The position numbers were made by a program, and so were the translations under genes. Positions 1 through 7,300 of a stretch of 64,000 nucleotides of DNA are shown here, piece by piece (position 1 is the stretch's first letter; every line of letters starts with the position of its first letter). The DNA is from Steroidobacteraceae bacterium (GTDB lineage: Bacteria; Pseudomonadota; Gammaproteobacteria; Steroidobacterales; Steroidobacteraceae): assembly GCA_019187185.1 (NCBI GenBank), contig JABAQU010000003.1, positions 37,331 through 101,330 of the forward strand, written 5' to 3'. The notes under the pieces are model-generated. The model saw nothing but the letters and a program-made list of their open reading frames with translations. It was not told the DNA's origin and searched no databases.

Positions 1-221
1 AAGAAGCGGCGGAAGAACGGGTCGTCGAGCAGCGGATTCTGCGGGCCGCGCTGCTTGATCGTGCCTCGCGTCGCGATGTTGACCACCGCCGGCGAGGCGC
101 GCCGGACGATCGGTGCGAGTGTCGGCAGTGCAGCGGACTGCGCGGCTGCGGGAACTGCAGGGAACGAGAACGCGACGGCAACGACGACAAGGGCGCAGAG
201 CGCCGGACGGAAGTGGCTCAT
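1..221 (-). CDS. HtrA/DegQ-type periplasmic serine protease, N-terminal part
   Basis: Only the first 73 codons lie in the window; the gene runs off the left edge. Read from the ATG at 221, the protein opens with a basic residue, a hydrophobic stretch and an Ala-x-Ala cut site near residue 27, so it is a secreted protein. It continues with APIVRRASPAVVNIATRG and then NPLLDDPFFRRF, the typical start of Do-family trypsin-like proteases, which degrade or refold damaged envelope proteins. The catalytic triad and PDZ domains would be outside the window. It follows hsp20 on the same strand, which fits a protein quality-control pair. DegP and DegQ cannot be told apart from this stub. Confidence 0.8.
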   Translation of the reverse strand, partial: MSHFRPALCALVVVAVAFSFPAVPAAAQSAALPTLAPIVRRASPAVVNIATRGTIKQRGPQNPLLDDPFFRRF

Positions 222-240
222 GGGCGGGATTCTACCGATC

Positions 241-271
241 CGGGCGCCCTCCTGAACCGGGAGGGCGCCCG
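241..271 (-). terminator. Hairpin terminator after hsp20
   Basis: A perfect 12-bp inverted repeat (241-252 with 260-271) with a 7-base loop lies just after the hsp20 stop codon. There is no clear U-run, so it may be a weak or Rho-assisted terminator separating hsp20 from the protease gene. Confidence 0.55.
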
Positions 272-279
272 GTGCCTGA

Positions 280-645
280 TCAGGCTGCCTCGACGGTGAT
301 GCGCTTCGGCGCGACCTTCGGCTGCTTCGGGATCGACACTTCGAGCACGCCGTTCACGTGGCGCGCGCGGATCTCGTCGGCCACGGCATTCTCCGGCAAC
401 GAGAAACGGCGGAGGAACCTGGCCTCGCCGCGATGCTCGAACTGCCGCACGCCGCGCAAGGTGAGCACGCCCTTGTCGGCCGTGATCTCGATGTCCTTCT
501 GTTCGACGCCGGGCAGGTCGGCACGAACGAGGTAGCGCGTGTCGTCCTCGGACACATCGACAGTGGGCAGCCATGCGAAGCCGCGGTCGAAGTCCCGCTG
601 CAGGCGGGTGAGGAGCTGCCAGGGCTCGTACGGGGTCAGGTTCAT
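280..645 (-). CDS. Hsp20/alpha-crystallin small heat shock protein
   Basis: A cytoplasmic ATP-independent holdase of 121 residues. The alpha-crystallin core runs from about residue 30 to the end: a VRADLPGVEQKDIEI beta block, then LTLRG, a central loop with RFLRRFSLPENA, and the NGVLEVSIPK strand near the C-terminus, all typical of the family. The ATG at 645 is chosen over one five codons upstream because GGAG sits at the right distance before it. A sigma-32-like promoter lies at 699-727. The C-terminal I-x-I/V anchor is only partly recognisable (KRITVEAA). Confidence 0.93.
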   Translation of the reverse strand: MNLTPYEPWQLLTRLQRDFDRGFAWLPTVDVSEDDTRYLVRADLPGVEQKDIEITADKGVLTLRGVRQFEHRGEARFLRRFSLPENAVADEIRARHVNGVLEVSIPKQPKVAPKRITVEAA

Positions 646-698
646 GTCGGGGCTCTCCAATAATGAAAACGGGGTTGCGCCTTGTGCGCCTGAGCCGG

Positions 699-727
699 AT
701 TTGCGGCCCGAAAATGAAAATTCAAGT
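699..727 (-). promoter_or_regulatory. Sigma-32-like heat-shock promoter of hsp20
   Basis: On the minus strand CTTGAA is followed after 14 bases by CCGCAAAT, close to the heat-shock consensus CTTGAA / CCCCATNT. It lies about 55 bases upstream of the hsp20 start. htpG has a closely similar arrangement with the same spacer length. Confidence 0.55.
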
Positions 728-886
728 CTTTTTGGCGCCCCGACTTACCCACAACATATAGACATGCTGCCCACCGGCGCGCGCTTGTGCGGGCGCAGCA
801 GATCGACGGTGCTTTGGCTGCATAATATGACGTAAAACACTGATAAAGCTATAAATAATCCGTGTGTCAAGTTGTGTCGCGCAGTC

Positions 887-915
887 TTGACGACATGGTT
901 TTACGTATTTAGGCT
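887..915 (+). promoter_or_regulatory. Candidate promoter of nrdJ
   Basis: TTGACG (887-892) and TAGGCT (910-915) are separated by 17 bases in the AT-rich gap upstream of nrdJ. The -10 match is modest. It sits between the two NrdR-like sites, so a bound repressor could block it. Confidence 0.4.
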
Positions 916-925
916 CGGTTCCCCA

Positions 926-941
926 ACACAAGATCTTGTGT
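926..941 (+). promoter_or_regulatory. NrdR box upstream of nrdJ
   Basis: ACACAAGATCTTGTGT is a perfect 16-bp palindrome matching the NrdR operator pattern found in front of ribonucleotide reductase genes. NrdR is the ATP/dATP-sensing repressor of these genes. A degenerate second site with the same right half (TTGTGT) lies at 862-877, 64 bp away centre to centre. Confidence 0.7.
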
Positions 942-1039
942 CGTGACAGCGGCACGGATCTCCCGGGTTGGGGGTTGCCGGGTAGCCGCCGTCAGATGGC
1001 GGGGCTGCCGCTTTGAGAAGAACATCAGGGGAGCGGCCG

Positions 1040-3187
1040 TTGAACAGTGTTGTGAAGATCGAACCCAAGGACCTGAGCGCCATTCCTTTCCAGGAGGCGT
1101 CGCTCGACATCTGGGACAAGAAGTACCGTCTCAGCGCCAAGGACGGTACGCCCATCGATGCCACGATGGACGAGACCTACCAGCGGGTCGCGCGCGCGCT
1201 GGCGGATGTCGAGGCTCCGGCCGTTCGCCAGGACTGGTACGAGCGCTTCCTGTGGGCACTGCGCCGGGGTGCCATCCCTGCCGGGCGGGTCACGTCCAAT
1301 GCAGGCGCTTTGGAGCACAAACCGGCGACTTCGACGATTAATTGTACAGTATCCGGAACAATCCGGGACTCGATGGACAACATCCTCTCGAAGGTCCACG
1401 AGGCCGGACTCACGCTGAAGGCCGGCTGCGGCATCGGCTACGAGTTCTCGACGCTGCGCCCGCGCGGCGCCTATGTGTCGGGTGCGGGCGCCTACACGTC
1501 GGGCCCGCTGTCGTTCATGGATATCTACGACAAGATGTGCTTCACCGTGTCGTCGGCCGGCGGCCGTCGCGGTGCGCAGATGGGCACCTTCGACGTCGGC
1601 CATCCGGATGCCATGGAGTTCATCCGCGCCAAGCGCGAGAACGGGCGGCTGCGCCAGTTCAACCTGTCGCTGCTCGTCACCGACGAATTCATGCGGGCGG
1701 TGCGCGAGAACGGCGACTGGCAACTCGCCTTCCCGGTCTCGATCCGCGAGTACGAGGCCGAGAAGCCCGATCTCGCCGACACGACGAAGTTCGTATGGCG
1801 CGAGTGGCCGACGACCGAGAACTACGTGACCTCGGACGAGGGGCTCGTCGCCTGCAAGATCTACAAGACGCTGCCCGCGCGGCGCATGTGGGACGTCATC
1901 ATGACGTCGACCTACGACTTCGCGGAGCCCGGCTTCATCCTGATCGACCGCGTCAACGAGCTGAACAACAACTGGTGGTGCGAGAACATCCGCGCCACGA
2001 ACCCCTGTGGCGAGCAGCCGCTGCCGCCGTACGGCTCGTGCCTGCTCGGTTCGGTGAACCTGACGCAGTTCGTCAGGAACCCGTTCACCGAGTTCGCCGA
2101 GTTCGACTGGAACGAATACCGCGAGGTGGTGCGCGTGTTCACGCGCATGCTCGACAACGTGGTCGAGGTGAACGGCCTGCCGCTCGAGCCGCAGCGCGAG
2201 GAGATCCTGCGCAAGCGCCGCCACGGCATGGGCTTCCTCGGCCTCGGCAGCACGATCACGCTCCTCGGCATGAAATACGGTTCGCCGGAGTCGGTGAAGT
2301 TCACCGAGGACGTCGCGCGCGAGATGGCGGTCGCGGGCTGGGAGGCCGCGCTCGAGCTGTCGCGCGAGAAGGGCGCGGCGCCGATCATGAACGAGGAATT
2401 CGAGGTGACGAAGGCGATGCTGCGCAAGCGCCCCGAGATGGCCGCCGACGGCTGGAAGCCCGGCGCGCGCATCCCGGGGCGGCTGCTGCACGCGAAATAC
2501 AGCCGCTACATGCAGCGCGTCGCCGAGGTGGCACCGCGGCTCGTCGAGCAGCTCGCCGAGGTCGGCGCGCGTTTCACGCACCACAGCTCGATCGCGCCGA
2601 CCGGCACGATCTCGCTGTCGCTCGCGAACAATGCGTCGAACGGCATCGAGCCGTCGTTCGCGCATCACTATTTCCGCAACGTGATCCGCCCCGGCAAGAA
2701 GAGCAAGGAGAAGATCGACGTGTTCTCGTTCGAGCTGCTCGCGTACCGCGAGCTCGTGAACGCCAGTGCGATGCCGGGCGGCGGCGACGAGGCGACGCGC
2801 CTGCCGGACTATTTCACGGCGGCCGACGAGGTCACCCCGCGCCAGCACGTCGACATCCAGGCCGCGGCGCAGAAGTGGGTGGATTCGTCGATCTCGAAGA
2901 CCGCCAACGTGCCGACCGACTACAAGTACGACGACTTCAAGGACATCTACCTCTACGCGCACGAGCGCGGCCTGAAAGGCTGCACCACCTTCCGCTTCAA
3001 CCCGGAGGCGTTCCAGGGCGTGCTGGTCAAGGAAGACGACCTCAGGAACACGACCTATGTGTTCACGCTGGAGGACGGCCGCGAAGTCGAGGTGCGTGGC
3101 GACGAGGAGATCGAGTACGACGGCGAGACGCACACCGCCGCCAACCTGTTCGACGCCCTCAAAGAGGGCTATTACGGCAAGTTCTGA
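1040..3187 (+). CDS. nrdJ: Adenosylcobalamin-dependent (class II) ribonucleotide reductase, catalytic part
   Basis: Reduces ribonucleotides to deoxyribonucleotides using adenosylcobalamin as radical source, independent of oxygen. The 715-residue protein carries family blocks such as SNAGALEHKPATSTINCTV (with the reductase cysteine), GCGIGYEFS, and NPCGEQPLPPYGSCLLGSVN (the NPCGE active-site loop with the thiyl-radical Cys). The TTG at 1040 is chosen because AGGGGAG lies six bases before it; a TTG at 1013 is in frame but lacks such a site. The next gene continues the enzyme, as in the split NrdJa/NrdJb of Pseudomonas. NrdR-like operators lie upstream. The cobalamin genes at 45488-47903 and 54045-55034 probably serve this enzyme. 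Confidence 0.95.
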   Translation: MNSVVKIEPKDLSAIPFQEASLDIWDKKYRLSAKDGTPIDATMDETYQRVARALADVEAPAVRQDWYERFLWALRRGAIPAGRVTSNAGALEHKPATSTINCTVSGTIRDSMDNILSKVHEAGLTLKAGCGIGYEFSTLRPRGAYVSGAGAYTSGPLSFMDIYDKMCFTVSSAGGRRGAQMGTFDVGHPDAMEFIRAKRENGRLRQFNLSLLVTDEFMRAVRENGDWQLAFPVSIREYEAEKPDLADTTKFVWREWPTTENYVTSDEGLVACKIYKTLPARRMWDVIMTSTYDFAEPGFILIDRVNELNNNWWCENIRATNPCGEQPLPPYGSCLLGSVNLTQFVRNPFTEFAEFDWNEYREVVRVFTRMLDNVVEVNGLPLEPQREEILRKRRHGMGFLGLGSTITLLGMKYGSPESVKFTEDVAREMAVAGWEAALELSREKGAAPIMNEEFEVTKAMLRKRPEMAADGWKPGARIPGRLLHAKYSRYMQRVAEVAPRLVEQLAEVGARFTHHSSIAPTGTISLSLANNASNGIEPSFAHHYFRNVIRPGKKSKEKIDVFSFELLAYRELVNASAMPGGGDEATRLPDYFTAADEVTPRQHVDIQAAAQKWVDSSISKTANVPTDYKYDDFKDIYLYAHERGLKGCTTFRFNPEAFQGVLVKEDDLRNTTYVFTLEDGREVEVRGDEEIEYDGETHTAANLFDALKEGYYGKF

Positions 3188-3198
3188 GCGTGGACCCC

Positions 3199-3876
3199 AT
3201 GAAATTCGACCAGAAAATCACGAAATACCGTGTCAAGAAGCCCGAGGAGCGCCCGCCGGAGGCGAAAGCGCCGTCCGCCAAGGTGATCCGGATGCACGAG
3301 GAGATCCAGCGCCCCGAGGTGCTGATCGGCTCGACCTACAAGATCAAGACACCGGTGTCCGATCACGCGATGTACGTCACGATCAACGACATCGTGCTGA
3401 ACGAGGGCACCGAGCACGAACAGCGCCGGCCCTTCGAGGTGTTCATCAATTCGAAGAACCTCGACCACTACCAGTGGATCGTCGCGTTGACGCGCATCAT
3501 TTCTGCGGTGTTCAGGAAGGGCGGTGACGTCACGTTCCTCGTCGATGAGCTGAAGGCGGTGTTCGATCCGCGCGGCGGGTACTGGCAGCCGGGCGGCAAG
3601 TTCATGCCGTCGATCATCGCCGAGCTCGGTCACGTGATCGAGAAGCACCTGCAGACGATCGGCCTGCTGCGCGCGCCCGAGCTCGATTCGCATCAGAAGA
3701 AATTCATCGCGGAAAAACGCGCCGAATTCGAAGAGCGGCAGAAGCAGTCGGACGCGTTCTCCAAGGCGCATTTCCCGGAAGGTGCGCAGTTGTGCTCGAA
3801 ATGCAGCACCGCCGCCGTCGTGATGATGGACGGCTGCATGACCTGCCTCAATTGCGGCGATTCGAAATGCGGCTGA
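3199..3876 (+). CDS. nrdJb: NrdJb, C-terminal partner of class II ribonucleotide reductase
   Basis: A 225-residue protein matching the separate C-terminal polypeptide of split NrdJ enzymes. It has a TSCPD-like middle region (RRPFEVFINSKN, then VFRKGGDVTFLVDELKAV) and ends with a zinc-ribbon-like CSKC and CLNCGDSKCG, which probably relays electrons to the active site. It starts 11 bases after the nrdJ stop, so the two are co-transcribed. A GTG at 3190 in the same frame is an alternative start. In many bacteria the two parts are one chain. Confidence 0.9.
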   Translation: MKFDQKITKYRVKKPEERPPEAKAPSAKVIRMHEEIQRPEVLIGSTYKIKTPVSDHAMYVTINDIVLNEGTEHEQRRPFEVFINSKNLDHYQWIVALTRIISAVFRKGGDVTFLVDELKAVFDPRGGYWQPGGKFMPSIIAELGHVIEKHLQTIGLLRAPELDSHQKKFIAEKRAEFEERQKQSDAFSKAHFPEGAQLCSKCSTAAVVMMDGCMTCLNCGDSKCG

Positions 3877-3918
3877 CCGGCGTGCGGCGGGCCGGCTGAC
3901 GCCGCGCGGCCCATGCGG

Positions 3919-3942
3919 GCACGGGACGTACTGGTCCCGTGC
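3919..3942 (+). terminator. Hairpin after nrdJ-nrdJb
   Basis: GCACGGGAC pairs perfectly with GTCCCGTGC around a six-base loop, 40 bases past the nrdJb stop. There is no T-run, so termination strength is uncertain. Confidence 0.5.
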
Positions 3943-4048
3943 TGGACGTCACGTTGACGACACGACCGTCCACCCCGCGGGCGAAAGTTTGCGTCTCCCG
4001 CACGATCCCCGATACTGATCGCCTCGCTCGATGACACGGAGGGGATCG

Positions 4049-5740
4049 GTGCGTCGCTGGTTCTACGGCTCGGCCCTGGCGACTCTCCTCTGGGTCCCGG
4101 TGCACGCGGCACCACCCCCCGCGTTCGACCTGGGTTTGCTCGACGCGGCGGCGGGCGATCCTCCGGCCGCATTGGTGGCGGGCGGCGGCGTCGACGCCCG
4201 TTTCGGGGCGTACTCGTTGCGCGAGGCGCGTCGCCGCGGGGCGCCGTTCTGGCTGCGCCTGACTGCGACAGCGCCCGCGCGAGCCGACAACGCATCGGCG
4301 ATGCTCGTCGCAAAGGGCCGGCACCTCGATGTCCGCGTGTATGCACGGGCGCCGGGCAACCCGGACGGCATGCGCACGCTCGATCTCGCGACCGAGCTGC
4401 CGGAATTCAGCGCGATGCAGACTGCGGTCTTCGTGCTGCCGCGGCCCCTGCAGGCGGGCGACGTGTTCTACGCTCGCGTGAGCCCGACGGGCCGGCACGG
4501 TTCGGAGGTGCTGCGCTTCGACACGGCGCCGCTCGATCGCGCCCTCGCGCGCGGTGCCGGGCACGCGCGCATGATTGCGCTCGCCTTCGGCGCGCTGATG
4601 GCGGTGGCCATCGCCGCGCTCCTCACCTGGTTCGTGCTGAAGGAGCGCATCTTCATCCTGTATGGCAGCCTCTTCGCATTGCAGGCGCTGTACGTCGCGT
4701 ATCTGTCCGGCGAGGGATTCGACTGGCCGGGTCTCGGTGTCGCGCTGCCGCTCGCGTCCCATGCGTGGAATGTGCCGGCCGCACTGAGCGGCGCCGCGGC
4801 CTGTCTCTTCGTGCGCGAGATCGCCGACCTGCGCCGCTATTCGCGGCGCGTCTACCGGGCGTTCGCCGTTTTCGCCGCGCTGTTCGTCGTGCTCGCACTG
4901 TCGAACTTCCTGTCGCGTGACGGGTTCGGCGGCGTGCTCTCGGCCATCGGCAACCTGCTGTTCGTCGGCACGGCGATTTTCACCCTGATCGTCGCCTGGC
5001 TCGCGTGGCGCCGGGGCAGCCGGCCTGCGGGCTGGTTCCTGCTCGCGTGGGTGCTGCTCGAAGCCTTCACGATCGCCACCGCGCTCAGGCTGCTGCTCGC
5101 GAGCGCGGAGGAGGCGGAGTTCCTGCTCTATTACGGACTGCCCCTGTCGATGGTCGCGGCCTCGATCCTGATCGCGCTCGGCGTGGCCGACCGGGTGCGC
5201 GAACAGCGCACGGCACTCAGCGTGGCCGAACGCCGCGCGCAGACCGACCCGCTCACCGGCGTGCTGAACCGCCGCTCGCTGGTCGAGCGGCTCGATGCCG
5301 CGTGTGCGCGCGCGCAGGCCCGCGGGCTGCCGATCGCGCTGCTGTTCATCGACCTCGACCACTTCAAGAGCATCAACGACACCTTCGGGCATCCCGCCGG
5401 CGACGCCTGCCTCGCCGCAGTCGTCGCACCCATCCAGGCCGAATTGCGCCAGTCCGACGTGATCGGCCGCTTCGGCGGCGAGGAGTTCGTCGTGATCCTG
5501 AGCAGCGCAGATGCCGCGGCAGCCCAGCTGATCGCGCAGCGCATACGCGAGCGCGTCGCGGAGATCGTCATCGAGGGTTATGGCGCGCCCATCCGGCTCA
5601 CCTGCAGCATCGGCGTGGCCACCAGCGAAACGCTCGGCGTGTGGGGCGAGCACCTGATCGCGCAGGCCGATGCCGCGGTCTACGCGGCCAAGCGCGCCGG
5701 CCGCAATCGCGTGCAGGTCGCGCAGCCGATCGCCGCCTGA
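4049..5740 (+). CDS. Membrane-bound 7TM-type diguanylate cyclase
   Basis: Makes cyclic di-GMP. A cleavable signal peptide (about residues 1-20) leads a periplasmic 7TMR-DISM-extracellular-like beta domain to about residue 165. Seven hydrophobic segments follow (about 175-385), then a cytoplasmic GGDEF domain to the end. The active site GGEEF is at about residues 476-480, and an RQSD product-inhibition site lies five residues before it, so the enzyme should be active and feedback-inhibited. I prefer the GTG at 4049 because GGAGGGG lies just before it and the signal peptide then starts cleanly; an ATG at 4031 is in frame. The periplasmic ligand is unknown. Confidence 0.9.
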   Translation: MRRWFYGSALATLLWVPVHAAPPPAFDLGLLDAAAGDPPAALVAGGGVDARFGAYSLREARRRGAPFWLRLTATAPARADNASAMLVAKGRHLDVRVYARAPGNPDGMRTLDLATELPEFSAMQTAVFVLPRPLQAGDVFYARVSPTGRHGSEVLRFDTAPLDRALARGAGHARMIALAFGALMAVAIAALLTWFVLKERIFILYGSLFALQALYVAYLSGEGFDWPGLGVALPLASHAWNVPAALSGAAACLFVREIADLRRYSRRVYRAFAVFAALFVVLALSNFLSRDGFGGVLSAIGNLLFVGTAIFTLIVAWLAWRRGSRPAGWFLLAWVLLEAFTIATALRLLLASAEEAEFLLYYGLPLSMVAASILIALGVADRVREQRTALSVAERRAQTDPLTGVLNRRSLVERLDAACARAQARGLPIALLFIDLDHFKSINDTFGHPAGDACLAAVVAPIQAELRQSDVIGRFGGEEFVVILSSADAAAAQLIAQRIRERVAEIVIEGYGAPIRLTCSIGVATSETLGVWGEHLIAQADAAVYAAKRAGRNRVQVAQPIAA

Positions 5741-5749
5741 GGTGCCGTG

Positions 5750-6214
5750 ATGCGACAGCTCGAACACAGGATTCCCCCTCCGGTCGTCGCACTGCTCACC
5801 GCTCTGGCGATGTGGCTCGTGACGCGGCTGCCCACGCCATTGCCGCTGTCCCTGCCCTTTGCGGCGCGCATTGCCGTGGCGATGGTGCTTGCCACTCTCG
5901 GGGTCGCGTTTGCGGTCGCGGGGGTGCTCGCCTTTCGCGCGGCGCGCACGACCGTCAATCCGATCACGCCGGAGGCCGCCACTGCGCTCGTGCGCACCGG
6001 CGTCTACCGTCTCACCCGCAACCCGATGTACCTCGGCCTGCTGCTGTGCCTCACCGCGTGGGCCGTGTGGCTCACGAACCTGCTGTCGTTCTGCGTCCTG
6101 CCGGCTTTCGTCGCGTACATGAACCGCTTCCAGATCGGACCCGAGGAGCGCGCGCTGCGCGCACGCTTCGGCCGCGAGTTCGAGGAATTCGCGGCACGCG
6201 TGCGCCGCTGGTGA
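5750..6214 (+). CDS. Isoprenylcysteine carboxyl methyltransferase-like membrane protein
   Basis: A 154-residue integral membrane protein with about four hydrophobic segments. The C-terminal half carries the signature of the ICMT/PEMT methyltransferase superfamily: TGVYRLTRNPMYLG, then a transmembrane segment, then GPEERALRARFGREFEEFAARVRRW, which forms the S-adenosylmethionine pocket. Bacterial members methylate unknown, probably lipid-like, substrates. It starts nine bases after the cyclase stop with GAGGTG as ribosome site, so it is probably in the same transcript. A GTG one codon earlier is possible. Confidence 0.82.
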   Translation: MRQLEHRIPPPVVALLTALAMWLVTRLPTPLPLSLPFAARIAVAMVLATLGVAFAVAGVLAFRAARTTVNPITPEAATALVRTGVYRLTRNPMYLGLLLCLTAWAVWLTNLLSFCVLPAFVAYMNRFQIGPEERALRARFGREFEEFAARVRRW

Positions 6215-6240
6215 CGCGTCGGGCGGTGACTGCCCCGGAC

Positions 6241-6269
6241 AAAAAAACGGCCCCGCTCACAACGGGGCC
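6241..6269 (-). terminator. Intrinsic terminator of the PEP-CTERM gene
   Basis: Read on the minus strand, GGCCCCG pairs with CGGGGCC around a seven-base loop, followed by a short spacer and a run of seven T. This is a classic Rho-independent terminator 39 bases after the PEP-CTERM stop. The plus-strand reading has no T-run. Confidence 0.85.
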
Positions 6270-6307
6270 ATGGTCGCTTGCTTGCTGAGGAGTGCTTCTT
6301 CTTGTCG

Positions 6308-7063
6308 TTATCCGGTGCGGCCGCGGCGGCGCGCGCACGCGAGGCCGGCGAGGCCGAGTCCGAAGAGCGCGAGCGTGCCCGGCTCGGGCACGGAGACGCC
6401 GCGGACCGATTCGACCATCACGACGAAATCGTTGTAGTCGTAGTCCCACTGGTTGCGGGCGAGGTCCTCCCACGCCATGACGAACTCGTTGCTCGCCCAC
6501 GGGCCGGCCATCGTGTTGCCGATCTTCACGGTGTCGCCCGTGCCCTGGTAGGCGACCATGTGATCGGCGCCGTCGCCGTTCAGTGCCGCCTGCGAGTACC
6601 AGGTGTGACCCGGTGTCGAGAGATAGAAGCCGAAGAGGTTGCCGGCGAAGTACACGCCGGTCTCGTCGAAGAGGTTGCGCACGACCTGTCCGTCGTCGAG
6701 GATCGAGAAGGTCGCGCGCGCCGACGCCGTGCCGGCGGTGGCCGGCCCCGCGAAGATCTCGACGAACTTCGACGGATCGGTCGCGTCATAGATGCCGAAG
6801 CTGTTGATCGCGGCGTAGCCCGCGAGCTCGATGACGATCTGCGAGAACGCGCCGCCCGAGCCGCCGAGCGACCACAGCGAGTCGTTCGCGTACTGGTCCG
6901 CGCCGACATCGACGCTGCTCGGGCCGCCGACGGTGATGCCATCGAGGATCTGTTGCAGCGTCGCTTCGCCGTTCGCGCCGGAGACATTGACCGGTGTCGC
7001 GTGCGCCGCGGCGCCGAGTGCGAGCGTGAGACAGGCGAGGGCGAGTGAGCGTGTCGTTGTCAT
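6308..7063 (-). CDS. PEP-CTERM sorting domain protein, DUF4114-like
   Basis: An exported 251-residue protein. It has a Sec signal peptide (cut after about residue 22, AHA) and a beta-rich body whose end, WDYDYNDFVVMVE, resembles the DUF4114 domain. A C-terminal exosortase signal follows: VPEPGTLALFGLGLAGLACA, then RRRGR. Such proteins are processed at the PEP motif by exosortase and linked to extracellular polymer; no exosortase gene is in this window. The ATG at 7063 gives a clean signal peptide. Upstream is a consensus sigma-54 promoter, downstream a strong terminator, so it is a single-gene unit. Its specific role is unknown. Confidence 0.88.
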   Translation of the reverse strand: MTTTRSLALACLTLALGAAAHATPVNVSGANGEATLQQILDGITVGGPSSVDVGADQYANDSLWSLGGSGGAFSQIVIELAGYAAINSFGIYDATDPSKFVEIFAGPATAGTASARATFSILDDGQVVRNLFDETGVYFAGNLFGFYLSTPGHTWYSQAALNGDGADHMVAYQGTGDTVKIGNTMAGPWASNEFVMAWEDLARNQWDYDYNDFVVMVESVRGVSVPEPGTLALFGLGLAGLACARRRGRTG

Positions 7064-7105
7064 CGTGAAAAGTCCTGCGGGTCGTTGCTGCTCACCGGTG
7101 AACGG

Positions 7106-7121
7106 AGCAAGGCTTGTGCCA
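7106..7121 (-). promoter_or_regulatory. Sigma-54 (RpoN) promoter of the PEP-CTERM gene
   Basis: On the minus strand TGGCAC, five bases, then TTGCT: a full match to the RpoN consensus TGGCAC-N5-TTGCW. The expected start point is about 12 bases on, leaving a leader of about 33 bases. PEP-CTERM genes in other bacteria are known to depend on RpoN with the PrsK/PrsR two-component system, which fits. GTGAAC/GTTCAC half-sites flank it. Confidence 0.75.
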
Positions 7122-7300
7122 CGGTTCACGATTTGGGGATTATGTCGGCTGCCGGCGCGCAAACCGGTGCCAGAATGTGAGCCATGCCGCATTCGGCGGG
7201 GCGCCATGAGCGCGTGTTGCGCCTCGTCGAGGCGCGAGATGCGCGCGACTGTCAAGAAATCCGACAGCGGCGAGCCCGTGAACTGATGGCAGAGGTGCCA

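Noticed and set aside
661..1039. Possible cobalamin riboswitch for nrdJ
   Set aside because: No B12 box or GCCACTG block in the leader; the palindromes fit NrdR sites instead.
1025..3133. 702-codon open frame opposite nrdJ
   Set aside because: Arises from high GC at third positions; no family motifs, no start site, and the plus strand encodes a clear reductase.
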